A stretch of DNA of 9,491 nucleotides from Chloroflexota bacterium (GTDB lineage: Bacteria > Chloroflexota > Limnocylindria > P2-11E), in contig JACDAF010000239.1 of NCBI GenBank assembly GCA_013695575.1, forward strand, positions 1 through 9,491, read 5' to 3'. The notes beneath the pieces were generated by a model. It was not told the DNA's origin, ran no database searches, and was given only the letters and a program-made list of their open reading frames with translations. Made by a program: the position numbers and the translations under genes. Positions 1 through 8,440 of this stretch are shown piece after piece. Position 1 is the first letter of the stretch. Each line of letters opens with the position of its first letter.

Positions 1-994
1 CCACCGGCCAGGCGCAGGAATGTCGGGAAGAGGTCCATCGCGATACCGGCTTCGCTGATCCGTAGCCCAGGCGGGATCCGCGCCGGCCAGCTCGCGATCG
101 CGGGCGAGCGTATGCCGCCTTCGAAGAGGCTGAACTTGTGCCCTTTCAGCCTGCACCTGGACCCGTAGTAGGGATCGGTCCGACCGTCGAGCCGGTTGCG
201 CGCCTCGCGGGACGGGCCGTTGTCGCTCTGGAAGAAGACGAAGGTGTTCTCGCGCAGCCCGGCGCGCGCGAGCTCCTCCAGGATCGCGCCGACCCCCTCG
301 TCCATCGACGCGAGCATGGCGGCCATAATCCGGCGCTCCGGCGACAGCCCGCGGAACCGGTCGACGTAGTGAGCAGGGGCGTGGAGCGGGTAGTGCGGCG
401 CGTTGAAGGGCACGTAGAGGAAGAAGGGCCGGTCCCGACCGGCGGCGCGGCGCACGTACTCCACCCGCGCGCTCCGTGACCAGCTCCGTGAAGTAGCGGC
501 CGTTGGCCCAGACCTCGCGACCGTCCTGCCACAGGTCGTGGATCCCCTCCGTGCCGACCTCCATGTCGAAGTAGAAGATGTGCGAGTAGTAGTCGATGCA
601 TCCGGCCCATGAAGCCGAACGACTCCTCAAAGCCATGCTCGTGCGGCCGCGACCCCAGAGCGTGGCCGAGGTGCCACTTCCCGAACATCGCGGTCCGGTA
701 GCCGAGCGTCCGCAGCGCGGTCGCGATCGTCGGGACTTCCCGGGGCAGCCCTGTCGCGGTGCGGTGGCCGCGCAGGATCGAGCGGACACCCGCGTTCCCG
801 GGATACCGGCCGGTCAGCAGGCTCGCGCGCGAGGGGGAGCACACCGGCGAGTTCGAGTACCAGTCGAGGAGGAGCGCGCCGGAGGCCGCGAGGGCGTCGA
901 GGTGCGGGGTCTCGAGATCGGTCGCCCCCATGCAGCAGAGGTCGCAGTACGCCTGATCGTCGGTCAGGAAGACGACAAAGTTGGGCCGGGGCAT
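1..994 (-). pseudogene. Sulfatase (arylsulfatase-type, formylglycine-dependent), 3' end off window, broken by two frameshifts as sequenced
   Basis: The family hydrolyses sulfate esters (some members phosphate esters). Seen: from ATG at 994, MPRPNFVVFLTDDQ carries metal-binding Asp12-Asp13; residues 51-56 (VCSPSR), followed by ASLLTG, are the C-x-P-S-R signature, with Cys52 (codon 841-839) as the formylglycine precursor; GKWHLG lies at 105-110. The frame breaks at about 598-604, just after FGFMG; one extra base there moves the reading to CIDYYSHIFYFDM. A second extra base at about 464-470 (in a GCGCGCGGG run) moves it to VEYVRRAAGRDRPFFLYVPF. The last frame stays open to the window edge and carries the metal-site Asp-Asn-Gly (FFQSDNG, codons near 224-216) and KGHKFSLFEGGIR. 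No stop codon lies between the breaks, so this is either a young pseudogene or an assembly error. ATG at 994 is preferred over an in-frame TTG at 1030 because homology begins right after it. No signal peptide is evident. Substrate unknown. Confidence 0.85.
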
Positions 995-1088
995 CACAGC
1001 GACTCTGCGGACGATCGCGCGCGGGCGCAAGCGCGCCGAGCGAAGTCGCGAGATGGCGGTCCTGGGCGAGCCTACGTAGTGTCGTCTG
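995..1088. promoter_or_regulatory. Divergent intergenic region between sulfatase and phosphodiesterase
   Basis: This 94-bp gap separates two divergently read genes, so both their promoters should lie here or slightly inside the genes. I see no convincing -35/-10 pair and no Shine-Dalgarno sequence before either start. It contains a GC-rich inverted repeat: gcgcgc at 1017-1022 and 1031-1036 with an 8-nt loop. That is weak evidence in such GC-rich DNA. A TAG at 1077-1079, in frame with the phosphodiesterase, fixes that gene's start downstream of it. Confidence 0.4.
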
Positions 1089-1706
1089 GTGACGCGAAGG
1101 ATCGGTCACCGCGGCGCCCGCGGTCACGTCGCGGAGAACACGCTCGCGTCGTTCGAGCGCGCGATCGAGCTCGGCTGCGACGAGATCGAGACGGACGTCT
1201 GGCTGATCGATCGCGGCCTCATCGTGAGCCACGATCCGCCCGAACGGTCGGCGACACTCACGCTCGCTGAAGCGCTCGATGCCTGCGCGGGACGAGTGGC
1301 CCTCAACGTCGAGGTGAAGGCCATGCGCGACGAGGCCATCGCGTACAGCGCAGGCGCACGGGTCGCGTCCACGATCGCCGAACGCCGCGCGGACGCGTAC
1401 GTGTCGTCGTTCTGGTGGCCCGCGCTCGAGGGCGCGCGCGAGCACGCCGCCGTCGTGGGGCGGGCCTACATCTACGCCTCGTACGCGGAGGTCGAGGTGC
1501 TCGTCGCCCGGGCGCGCGCCGCCGGTCTCTGGGCTCTCCATCCGAACCAGACGTACGTGACGCAGGACCTCGTCGCGAGGGCGCACGCGGCGGGCCTCCA
1601 GGTCAATGCCTGGACCGCGAACGAGCCCGCCGACATCGCGGCGTTGATCGCGGCGGGGGTGGACGGGATCTGCTCCGACTTCCCGGAGCGCGTGCCCAAG
1701 GGCTGA
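1089..1706 (+). CDS. Glycerophosphodiester phosphodiesterase (GDPD family, UgpQ/GlpQ-like)
   Basis: Hydrolyses glycerophosphodiesters (deacylated phospholipids such as glycerophosphocholine) to sn-glycerol-3-phosphate plus an alcohol. Seen in the 205-residue protein: His7-Arg8-Gly9 (IGHRGA), Glu16-Asn17-Thr18, the metal pair Glu34-x-Asp36 (EIETDV), His48-Asp49 (SHDP), LNVEVK at 72-77, then VNAWTANEP and GICSDFPE near the C terminus. These are the ordered motifs of the GDPD TIM-barrel family. The length is slightly short for the family (often about 230-250). No signal peptide is visible, so it is probably cytoplasmic like UgpQ. The GTG start at 1089 is forced by an in-frame TAG at 1077-1079 and by the HRG motif lying only seven residues in. 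It lies downstream of, and convergent with, the minus-strand ugp/glp operon (38-bp gap), so it must be transcribed separately. Its product, G3P, is the substrate of the dehydrogenase encoded in that operon. Confidence 0.93.
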   Translation: MTRRIGHRGARGHVAENTLASFERAIELGCDEIETDVWLIDRGLIVSHDPPERSATLTLAEALDACAGRVALNVEVKAMRDEAIAYSAGARVASTIAERRADAYVSSFWWPALEGAREHAAVVGRAYIYASYAEVEVLVARARAAGLWALHPNQTYVTQDLVARAHAAGLQVNAWTANEPADIAALIAAGVDGICSDFPERVPKG

Positions 1707-1744
1707 GCGTCACGGCAAGGATCGGCGTCGGCATCGCGAGCGGC

Positions 1745-2776
1745 TCAGGCCTCCCCCGCGACGATCTTCGCGTAGAGCGCGAGGTACGCGTCGACCATCC
1801 GCTCGCGCGAGAAGCGCTCGGCGGCCCGCCGCCGTACCGCTGCCCGATCGAGCGCGCTGGCGTTGGGGATCGCCGCGACGGCTTCGGCGGCGTCCTTCAC
1901 GAGGTAGCCGGTGACCCCGTCGTCGACGACCTCCGGCAGGGATCCGCGCGCCGTTCCGATGACCGGCGTGCCGGTGGCCATCGCCTCGATCATCGAGAGG
2001 CCGAACGGCTCGTCGAAGTTCACCAGCTGAAGGAGCGCGACCGCTCCGCCGAGCAGCCGCGCGCCATCGGCCGGTCCGACCGATCCGACGAAGCGGACGC
2101 GGTCGCCGTCAAGGTGCGGCTCGATGTCACGCGCGAAGTACGCCTCGTCATGCACGATGCCGGCGATGACGAGCGGCAGCCCGGCGCGCCGCGCGACGTC
2201 GATCGCCTCGGCAGCGCCCTTGTCCGGATGGATCCGTCCGAAGAACAGGAGATAGCCACCGTCGCCCCTCCCGAGCGGATATTCATCGAACGGGATGCCG
2301 TGATGGATCGTGGCCGCATAGGAAAGCTGCGGCACCCGGTCGGCGTCGCTGATCGCGACGAAACGCACGCGATCGGCGTAGCGCTCGTAGGCCGGAAGTA
2401 TCCGCGGCGACGAGAACCCGTGGATCGTCGTCACGATCGGGACATCGACGAGGCCCGAGTAGGTCAGGGGCATGAAGTCGTAGTGGTTATGCAGGATGTC
2501 CGCGTGCTTCGCGTGCTCGAAGGCGTGTCCGATATGGATCGCCTCCCAGACCGCGGCGTCGAGCGACGGATCCTCCGACAAGGGTCGCGGGCAGACCGCC
2601 TCGAGGTGCGCCGACGTCACGGAGTCGGCTGTCGCGAACAGCGTCACGTCGACGCCGCGCTCCACGAGCCCTTCGGTCAGGCGCGAGACCACGAGCTCCC
2701 AGGGCCCGTAGTGCCGCGGCGGGACGCGCCAGGAGATCGGGGCGAGCATCGCGACCTTGAGCCCCTTCACCGGCAT
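1745..2776 (-). CDS. Glycosyltransferase family 4 (GT-B fold)
   Basis: Probably transfers a sugar from an activated donor with retention of configuration; acceptor and donor are unknown. Numbering from the GTG at 2779, the N-terminal acceptor domain shows the GT4-type start KVAMLAPISWRVPPRHYGPWE (7-27), HNHYDFMPL (97-105) and TTIHGFSSP (117-125). The C-terminal donor domain has LLFFGRIHPDKG (177-188) and the retaining-GT4 E-x7-E motif, Glu257 to Glu265 (EPFGLSMIE), then GTPVIGTARGSLPEVV and GVTGYLV, which bind the nucleotide sugar. The chain is about 343 residues, a usual size, with no membrane segment. The start is GTG 2779 or ATG 2776. I choose ATG, whose A is the last base of the upstream PFK stop codon (TGATG), which implies translational coupling. 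It is the last gene of the minus-strand unit. The opening motif resembles the AviGT4-like group, but that assignment is tentative. Confidence 0.92.
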   Translation of the reverse strand: MPVKGLKVAMLAPISWRVPPRHYGPWELVVSRLTEGLVERGVDVTLFATADSVTSAHLEAVCPRPLSEDPSLDAAVWEAIHIGHAFEHAKHADILHNHYDFMPLTYSGLVDVPIVTTIHGFSSPRILPAYERYADRVRFVAISDADRVPQLSYAATIHHGIPFDEYPLGRGDGGYLLFFGRIHPDKGAAEAIDVARRAGLPLVIAGIVHDEAYFARDIEPHLDGDRVRFVGSVGPADGARLLGGAVALLQLVNFDEPFGLSMIEAMATGTPVIGTARGSLPEVVDDGVTGYLVKDAAEAVAAIPNASALDRAAVRRRAAERFSRERMVDAYLALYAKIVAGEA

Positions 2777-3963
2777 CACCTGCCGTCGACGCTGCCGGCG
2801 GCCGCATGCTCCATCCAGATCGAGAAGCCGAGGCGTCCCGCGTACTGCGGCCGGAAGCGCTCCGCGTTGTACTGTCGCGCGACGTCGATCTTGCGCACCC
2901 CGAGCTGCGGATCGGGGAGCGCCGCGTGCGTATACCTGCCGTCGTGGATCGCGACCATGCGGCCGGCGATCCCTTGCGTGATGAGGTCGACGGCGATGTT
3001 CGCGAACGTCGTGCCGACCATCTGGTCGAACGCGTCCGGATCGCCGCTGCGGAGGTCGTAGGTGAGGTGGCTCACGAGCAGGTCCTCACCGGTCCGCTGC
3101 CGTATCTCGTCGGCGAGGGCCTCACCAACGTCGGCCTTGCGGCGGTGGCCGAAGGCATCGGGCTCCCCCACGTCGGGCAGCTCGCCGCCGGTCCACCGCG
3201 CGCCCTCGGCGACGATCACGAAGGAGTACCGGCTCGGGTTCAGCCGCTTGTCCTCGACGAGCAGCGCGGTGAGCCGCTCGAGGTCGAACGGGGCCTCGGG
3301 GATGAGGCAGCGCGCCGACGTGACATACGCGGTATGCAGCGCGCTGAACCCCGAGTCGCGCCCGAAGATGCGGAAGATGCCGATGCGCTCATGCGACCCG
3401 AGCGTCGTGCGCTGGCGGTCGATGAGGCCCTTCGCCCGCGTGATGGCCGTCGAGAAGCCGACGCAGTATTCCGTCCCCTGAACGTCGTTGTCCATCGTCT
3501 TCGGGATCCCGATCAGGCGGACACCCTTGTCGACGAGGACCCGCGCGAAACCGAGCGTGTCGTCACCGCCGATGACGACGAGGTGCTCGAGGCCGAGCGC
3601 CTCGATATTGCCGAGGACGACCTCGGTGAGGTCATAGGTGCCGTCCGCGCTCCCCAGGTGCGCGATCCTTTCCCGCGGCAGGTGGGCTGGGAGTCGGGCG
3701 GGGCTCATGCGGCGCGGGTTCGTGCGGGAGGTGTGCAGCACGGTCCCGCCGGTGCGGTCGATCGATCGGGTGCCCAGCCGGTCGAGCCTGCGCACGTACT
3801 CGGTGTCGAGCTCGGGACCTGGACGCACGTGCGTGAGCCCCTCCCACCCGCGCCGGATCCCGTAGACCTCGCCGCCGAGCTCGGTGTACCGGTACACGAC
3901 GCTCTTGATCACCGAGTTCAGCCCGGGAACATCACCGCCGCCGGTGAGCACGCCGATCCTCAC
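2776..3963 (-). CDS. 6-phosphofructokinase, PPi-type active site predicted (pyrophosphate-fructose-6-phosphate 1-phosphotransferase-like)
   Basis: Phosphorylates fructose-6-phosphate to fructose-1,6-bisphosphate; PPi-dependent forms run reversibly. From the GTG at 3963 (395 residues): the nucleotide/PPi loop is [16 protein letters not shown] (1-16); GGDDT at 132-136 has Asp135 where ATP enzymes have Gly (E. coli Gly104); PKTMDND at 154-160 has Lys155 where ATP enzymes have Gly (E. coli Gly124), with catalytic Asp158. This Asp/Lys pair is the recognised PPi signature. Sugar-phosphate site motifs are GRDSG (201-205), PE at 222-223 and YDLRSGDPD (302-310). Phe200 replaces the usual Met of the MGR motif. 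The protein is longer than E. coli PfkA (320), with extra sequence around 80-120 and 255-280. The start was chosen because GTG 3963 directly opens the conserved loop and overlaps the GlpK stop as GTGA; an upstream in-frame extension to 4002 would run through glpK. Cytoplasmic. Donor specificity is inferred from residues, not proven. Confidence 0.93.
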   Translation of the reverse strand: MRIGVLTGGGDVPGLNSVIKSVVYRYTELGGEVYGIRRGWEGLTHVRPGPELDTEYVRRLDRLGTRSIDRTGGTVLHTSRTNPRRMSPARLPAHLPRERIAHLGSADGTYDLTEVVLGNIEALGLEHLVVIGGDDTLGFARVLVDKGVRLIGIPKTMDNDVQGTEYCVGFSTAITRAKGLIDRQRTTLGSHERIGIFRIFGRDSGFSALHTAYVTSARCLIPEAPFDLERLTALLVEDKRLNPSRYSFVIVAEGARWTGGELPDVGEPDAFGHRRKADVGEALADEIRQRTGEDLLVSHLTYDLRSGDPDAFDQMVGTTFANIAVDLITQGIAGRMVAIHDGRYTHAALPDPQLGVRKIDVARQYNAERFRPQYAGRLGFSIWMEHAAAGSVDGR

Positions 3964-5441
3964 CTGGCCCAGCCCTTCGCCCGCTCGACGGCGCGCTGCC
4001 ACCCGGCATAGAGCGACTCCCGCTCGTCGGCGCTCATCCGCGGCTCGTAGCGCTCCGCCACAGCGCGCTTCGCGCGCAGCTCGCCGATGTCCCGCCAGAT
4101 CCCCGTGGCCAGCCCGGCGAGGTACGCGGCGCCGAGCGCCGTCGTCTCGCGGACGGCGGCGACCTCGACCGGCACGCCGAGCAGGTCAGCCTGGAACTGC
4201 ATGAGGAAGCGGTTCGCGGTGCCGCCGCCGTCCACCTTCAGCACGGCGACGGGCTGCCCCGCCGCCGCCATCGCGTCCACGAGGTCGCGCGTCTGGTACG
4301 CGATGCTCTCGAGCGTCGCGCGCGCGAGGTGCGCCCGGCCGGTCGCGCGCGTGATGCCGAGCAGCGCGCCGCGCGCGTACATGTCCCAGTGAGGCGCGCC
4401 GAGGCCGGCGAAGGCCGGCACGAGGTAGACGCCGTCATTTCCGTGAAGTGACGACGCGAGCGCCTCGGTCTCGGCGGCCTCGCGGATGATGCCGAGCCCG
4501 TCGCGCAGCCACTGCACGGCGGCGCCGGTGACGAAGGCGCTCCCTTCGAGGGCGTACGCGAGCTCGTGCGGCGTCGCGATGCCGATCGTCGTGAGCAGAC
4601 CCTCGGCGCGAACGAGGGCAGGACCGGTGTTCGCGAGGAGGAAGCAGCCCGTTCCGTACGTGTTCTTGGCCTCCCCGGGCTCGGTGCAGGTCTGCCCGAA
4701 AAGGGCGGCCTGCTGGTCACCCGCGACGCCCGCGATCGGGATGGGGACGCCGAAGACGCTCGTGCCGGCGTACGTCTCGCTCGACGATCTGACCTCGGGC
4801 AGCATCGCGCGGGGGACATCGAGCGCGCCGAGGAGCTCATCGTCCCACGAGCCGTTGCGGATGTCGTACAGGAGCGTGCGCGACGCGTTCGTCCGGTCCG
4901 TGAGGTGCGCGGTGCCGCCGGAGAGCTTCCAGATCAGCCACGAGTCGATCGTGCCGAATGCGAGCTCCCCCGCGGCCGCTCGCTCCCGTGCGGCGGGGAT
5001 GCGGTCGAGGAGCCAGCGGATCTTCGTCCCCGAGAAGTACGCGTCGATGACGAGCCCCGTTCGCTCGCGAACGAGCGGATCGAGTCCCTCGCGCTTCAGA
5101 CGCTCGCATACGCCCGCGCTCGCGCGGCTCTGCCAGACGACCGCCGGCGCGATGGGGCGCGAGGTCGCGCGGTCCCAGACGACCGTGGTCTCGCGCTGGT
5201 TCGTGATGCCGATCGCCGCGACGTCGCTCGCCGCGACGCCGGCCTTCGTGAGGGCCTCGCGGCCGACCGCGACGGTCGTCTCGTAGATCTCCATGGGGTC
5301 GTGCTCGACATGCCCGGGCTCCGGGTAGTGCTGCGCGATCTCACGATCCGCGCTCGCGAGCGCGCGCCCCTCCACGTCGAACACGAGCGCCGCCGAACCG
5401 GTGGTGCCCTGATCGAGCGCGAGGACCGCGCGCGCGCTCAC
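3960..5441 (-). CDS. glpK: Glycerol kinase
   Basis: ATP-dependent phosphorylation of glycerol to sn-glycerol-3-phosphate in the cytoplasm (FGGY family). The 493 residues match the usual length of about 500. Seen: phosphate-binding [10 protein letters not shown] (7-16); glycerol-site Arg83-Glu84 in [11 protein letters not shown], Tyr135, and catalytic Asp242 in [13 protein letters not shown], at or close to the E. coli positions 83, 84, 135 and 245; [10 protein letters not shown] (260-269) and [10 protein letters not shown] (403-412) for the adenosine nucleotide; [16 protein letters not shown] near the end. The GTG start at 5441 is chosen because the conserved domain begins six residues in and because it overlaps the glpD stop as GTGA. 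The 3' end overlaps the PFK start the same way. The region before Asp242 lacks the YHF-type histidine loop through which PTS HPr activates many Firmicute enzymes. The C terminus also differs from the E. coli IIAGlc-binding segment. PTS control is therefore unlikely. Confidence 0.97.
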   Translation of the reverse strand: MSARAVLALDQGTTGSAALVFDVEGRALASADREIAQHYPEPGHVEHDPMEIYETTVAVGREALTKAGVAASDVAAIGITNQRETTVVWDRATSRPIAPAVVWQSRASAGVCERLKREGLDPLVRERTGLVIDAYFSGTKIRWLLDRIPAARERAAAGELAFGTIDSWLIWKLSGGTAHLTDRTNASRTLLYDIRNGSWDDELLGALDVPRAMLPEVRSSSETYAGTSVFGVPIPIAGVAGDQQAALFGQTCTEPGEAKNTYGTGCFLLANTGPALVRAEGLLTTIGIATPHELAYALEGSAFVTGAAVQWLRDGLGIIREAAETEALASSLHGNDGVYLVPAFAGLGAPHWDMYARGALLGITRATGRAHLARATLESIAYQTRDLVDAMAAAGQPVAVLKVDGGGTANRFLMQFQADLLGVPVEVAAVRETTALGAAYLAGLATGIWRDIGELRAKRAVAERYEPRMSADERESLYAGWQRAVERAKGWAR

Positions 5442-7009
5442 GTCGCGCTGAACGCGCGCATGGGAGCGAGCTCGGCGCGGTACGCCGACTGCTGCCGGTC
5501 CCGCTCCGCGTCGCTCCAGCCGTGCGCCTGTCCCACGAGCTGTGCGGCGTGCTCGAGACAGTGCAGCGCCTGGCAGGCGGCGAGCCCGAGCGTGGTGCGC
5601 CGGAGGAGCGCGTCGCCGAGCGTCACGGCCCACTCAGCCTGGACCGCGTGCCGGAGCTGCGCCGCGATGTCGGGCGCGTGCTCGCACACGGTCGCCGCAA
5701 GCGAGCGGTCCGCGTCCACAAGGTCGAGGACCGCGCCCGCGCAGGCCCCGTAGAGCCGCGCGAGGTGCTCGCCGCCGGCCCTCGCGACCCCGAGCGACTC
5801 CGCGCGCGAGACGATCCCCGGGACATCCGCGCCCGCGCCGGGCAGCGGTGCGTCGGCGGTCGTGCCGCGCACGCGGGTGCCGAGCGTCCGGGTCACATGG
5901 TCCGCGAGCTCCTCGGCGATGAGCCGGTACCCGGTGATCTTTCCGCCGACGACCGAGACGACCCCAGCGATCCCGTCGCGACGCAGGTGGTCGTAGAGGC
6001 CGTGCTTGCGTGAGACGTCACCCTCCTTCACGCCCTCTTCGCGGACCAGCGCGCGCACTCCGGCGTACGTGTAGTTCACGCGGTCGAAGGCGGCCGTCGG
6101 GAACGCGCGGCGTGCCTCGGCAAGCAAGTACCCCACGTCGCTCTCGCTGGCCGCCGCCTCCGCGGGGTCCCCAGCGTAATCGGTATCGGTCGTCCCGATG
6201 AGCGTCTGACCCGCCCACGGGATGACGAAGAAGAGCCGCCCATCGGACCGTGCGTAGAGGACGTGCGCCTGCGCCGTGGCCGGCGGGGTCACCACGTGGG
6301 TGCCCTTGGTCAGCCGCAGGAGCGGGGTGCCTCCCGGACGCAGCCCCGCGCCGGTGCGGTCGAGCCAGGGGCCAGTCGCGTTCACCACGATGCGCGCGCG
6401 CACCTCGTGCTCCGACCCGTCCAGATCGTCGCGAACGACCGCCCCGATCACGCGATCGCGCTCGCGCAGAAAGCGAAGTGCCGGCGCGTGGGTCAGGACC
6501 ACCGCGCCGTCGGCCGCGGCCGCGAGCGCGTTCTCCAGCACGAGCCGCTCGACGAACGAGACCTGCGCGTCGAAGAAGCGCCAGGCTCCCCGGAGCCCCT
6601 CGCGGCGGATGCTCGGCTCGATCTCCGCGACCTCCGATGCCGACAGCCAGCGCCGCTTCGGGAGCGACTTGTCGAACGAGAGGGCGTCGTAGAGGCGCAT
6701 CCCGACGCGGAGCTTCTGGCGAAAGATGAAGCCCTCTTCGTAGAGGGGGATGAGGAACGCCAGCGGGCGCACCAGGTGCGGTGCCGACCGGAGCAGGATC
6801 TCGCGTTCGCGCATGTCGGCGCGGACCAGCGCGAAGTCGAACATCTCGAGGTACCGCAACCCGCCGTGGATCAGACGCGTCGGCCGCGAGCTGGTGCCGG
6901 AAGCGAGATCGGAACGCTCGACGAGGGCGACCGAGCAGCCTCGACCGGCCAGGTCTCGCGCGATGCCGGCGCCGATGATGCCGCCGCCTACGACGAGCGC
7001 GTCGTGCAC
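5438..7009 (-). CDS. glpD: Glycerol-3-phosphate dehydrogenase, FAD-dependent (aerobic GlpD type)
   Basis: Oxidises G3P to dihydroxyacetone phosphate and passes electrons to the quinone pool at the inner face of the membrane. From the GTG at 7009 (523 residues): the FAD Rossmann motif [12 protein letters not shown] has Gly8, Gly10 and Gly13, and Glu31 ends the second strand (VALVE) to hold the ribose; [15 protein letters not shown] (41-55) is the GlpD family signature. Further on are [45 protein letters not shown] and [15 protein letters not shown], then the helical C-terminal DAO_C domain. Length is normal. The start is set by [10 protein letters not shown]: no ATG, GTG or TTG lies in frame between the ugpB stop and this GTG, and a longer frame running back to 7771 is only a shadow of ugpB. 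There is a 38-bp gap after ugpB and a 4-nt GTGA overlap with glpK. I see no strong Shine-Dalgarno sequence. Confidence 0.96.
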   Translation of the reverse strand: MHDALVVGGGIIGAGIARDLAGRGCSVALVERSDLASGTSSRPTRLIHGGLRYLEMFDFALVRADMREREILLRSAPHLVRPLAFLIPLYEEGFIFRQKLRVGMRLYDALSFDKSLPKRRWLSASEVAEIEPSIRREGLRGAWRFFDAQVSFVERLVLENALAAAADGAVVLTHAPALRFLRERDRVIGAVVRDDLDGSEHEVRARIVVNATGPWLDRTGAGLRPGGTPLLRLTKGTHVVTPPATAQAHVLYARSDGRLFFVIPWAGQTLIGTTDTDYAGDPAEAAASESDVGYLLAEARRAFPTAAFDRVNYTYAGVRALVREEGVKEGDVSRKHGLYDHLRRDGIAGVVSVVGGKITGYRLIAEELADHVTRTLGTRVRGTTADAPLPGAGADVPGIVSRAESLGVARAGGEHLARLYGACAGAVLDLVDADRSLAATVCEHAPDIAAQLRHAVQAEWAVTLGDALLRRTTLGLAACQALHCLEHAAQLVGQAHGWSDAERDRQQSAYRAELAPMRAFSAT

Positions 7010-7047
7010 GCGCTCGCGTAGGCGGCGGACCGTCTCGGCGCGGGTTC

Positions 7048-8427
7048 CTACTTGCCCGAGGTCTTGTTGTATTTCTCGAGTGCGGCGTTCAGCTCCGTAG
7101 CCGCGGCGTCGAGCGCGTCCTTCGAGGAGGACCTGCCGAGCAGAACTTCCTCGATGGCCTTCTGGATGCGCCGTCGCCCCTCCGGGAATACACCGAGCAC
7201 GGCGCCGGCCGTGGCGGTGTTCTGCGGCGCGGTCCGGATCTGGTCGACGGCCGTGAGGAACTGCGGGTACTTGCTCGCCCACTCCTTGCTCTCGGCCTCG
7301 TCGTAGGCCTTTTTCACGACGGGGTAGTAGCCGGTACCCGCCTGCCAGATGGCCTGGACCTTCGGCGAGGTCCAGTACTTCACGAACTCCCAGGCCGCCT
7401 GCTGCTCCGCGGCAGCGGCCGCCTTCAAAACGTATACGGACGCACCGCCGATGATGTTGCCGCCCGTCGCCGGCGCGTTCGCCGGACGCGGGTACTTGCC
7501 GGTACCCACGGTGAATTTGCCGACGGTCGCGTTGATGTGCCCGCGGAGGCGCGCGGTGCTCTCGACGTACATCGCGGTCTTCCCCGCGTTGAAGGCGTTC
7601 GCGGCGCCGTCGTTGTCGACGCCGGGATTCCAGAAGTAGCCGCCGTCGACACCCGCCTTCCACCAGTCGAAGATGGCCTTGCCCTTCTCGTCGTTGAAGG
7701 TGAGCTTGGTGGCGCGCTTGTCGCGGCCGTTGCCGTTGTCGGTGAAGTAGCCGCCGCTCACTGCCATCCACTGCTCGAACAGCCAGCCGTAGATCGACGG
7801 GCCGAAGCCGTAGCGGACGGTCTGGCCGCCCGCGTCCTTCTTCACGAGCTTCTTCGCGAAGTCGGCGACTTCCTCGAAGGTCTTCGGGGGCTTCTCGGGG
7901 TCGAGGCCGGCCTCTTTGAAAGCCTCCTTGTTGTAGTAGAGGATCGAGGACGAGGAGTTGAAGGGCATGCTGTACAGCTTCCCCTCGACCTTGTAATAGT
8001 TCGCCACCGCGGGCTCGAAATCGCTCACGTCGAACTTGTCGCGGTCGATGAACGACTGCATCGGAACGATCTCGTCCGAGTCGATCATGTAGCGCTGGCC
8101 GATGTCGTACACCTGGATGAGCGCCGGCGCCGCCTTCGACGCGAGCGCGGTGTTCAGCTTCGCGAGCGCGTCGTCGTACGTGCCCTGGAAGATGGCCTCG
8201 ACGGTGATCTTGCTCTGGCTCTTGTTGAACGCCTCGACGATCTTGTTGACTTCCGGTCCCAGCGTGGCCCCCATCGAGTGCCAGAAGACGATCTTGCCCG
8301 CGGGCTCGACGCCCTTGTCGGGCGCCTTGGGGCCGCTCTCCGCCGTGGTCCCGGCCGGACCGCTGCCGCCGCAGGCCGCGGCAATCAGCGCGAAGGCCAT
8401 CGCGACGCTGGTCAGCGTCCGCATCAT
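7048..8427 (-). CDS. ugpB: sn-Glycerol-3-phosphate ABC transporter, substrate-binding lipoprotein
   Basis: Captures G3P or glycerophosphodiesters outside the membrane and delivers them to the UgpA/UgpE permease. The 459 residues begin with a lipoprotein signal peptide, hydrophobic residues 6-18 then Cys19 (ALIAAAC/G), followed by a flexible Gly/Ser/Pro-rich linker to about 42. The mature part tracks UgpB: IVFWHSMGATLGPEVNKIVE (46-65), ALIQVYDIGQRYMI (102-115), YSMPFNSSSSILYYNKEAF (152-170), GLDPEKPPKTFEEVADFAKK (174-193), GGNIIGGASVYVLK (322-335) and TGYYPVVKKAYD (365-376), all recognisable against E. coli UgpB. The Lys/Asp-rich make-up fits a secreted protein. The start is ATG 8427 or ATG 8424 (tandem); the strong AAGGAGGA ribosome site gives better spacing to the second. 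It lies downstream of both permease genes, unlike the E. coli order B-A-E-C-Q. A GC hairpin lies just upstream. Whether it prefers G3P or glycerophosphocholine cannot be read from the sequence. Confidence 0.95.
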   Translation of the reverse strand: MMRTLTSVAMAFALIAAACGGSGPAGTTAESGPKAPDKGVEPAGKIVFWHSMGATLGPEVNKIVEAFNKSQSKITVEAIFQGTYDDALAKLNTALASKAAPALIQVYDIGQRYMIDSDEIVPMQSFIDRDKFDVSDFEPAVANYYKVEGKLYSMPFNSSSSILYYNKEAFKEAGLDPEKPPKTFEEVADFAKKLVKKDAGGQTVRYGFGPSIYGWLFEQWMAVSGGYFTDNGNGRDKRATKLTFNDEKGKAIFDWWKAGVDGGYFWNPGVDNDGAANAFNAGKTAMYVESTARLRGHINATVGKFTVGTGKYPRPANAPATGGNIIGGASVYVLKAAAAAEQQAAWEFVKYWTSPKVQAIWQAGTGYYPVVKKAYDEAESKEWASKYPQFLTAVDQIRTAPQNTATAGAVLGVFPEGRRRIQKAIEEVLLGRSSSKDALDAAATELNAALEKYNKTSGK

Positions 8428-8430
8428 CGC

Positions 8431-8438
8431 TCCTCCTT
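8431..8438 (-). promoter_or_regulatory. Strong ribosome-binding site of ugpB
   Basis: AAGGAGGA on the minus strand is nearly a full anti-16S match. It lies 3 nt before ATG 8427 and 6 nt before ATG 8424, so initiation at the second ATG is favoured by spacing. It is the only strong Shine-Dalgarno sequence I see in the operon, which fits the need for more binding protein than permease. Confidence 0.8.
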
Positions 8439-8440
8439 GG

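Noticed and set aside
1703..1748. Inverted repeat ctgagc/gctcag in the convergent gap, possible bidirectional terminator
   Set aside because: Only 6 bp with a 34-nt loop, includes both stop codons, and has no U-run; not better than chance.
1415..3061. 548-codon open frame on the plus strand
   Set aside because: It lies opposite the glycosyltransferase and overlaps the phosphodiesterase out of frame. The Arg/Asp-rich, low-complexity protein has no family motif, as expected for antisense frames in GC-rich coding DNA.
2806..4011. 401-codon open frame on the plus strand opposite PFK
   Set aside because: Antisense shadow of a gene with clear PFK motifs; no recognisable domain in its product.
5442..5633. 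64-codon N-terminal extension of GlpK
   Set aside because: It lies inside the glpD C-terminal coding region in another frame; no homology to kinases before GTG 5441.
4566..5753. 395-codon open frame on the plus strand opposite glpK/glpD
   Set aside because: Spans the junction of two well-supported genes; Arg-rich composition and no motif.
7010..7771. 254-codon N-terminal extension of GlpD in the same frame
   Set aside because: It overlaps ugpB in another frame and reads as its Arg-rich shadow; the FAD motif begins right after GTG 7009.
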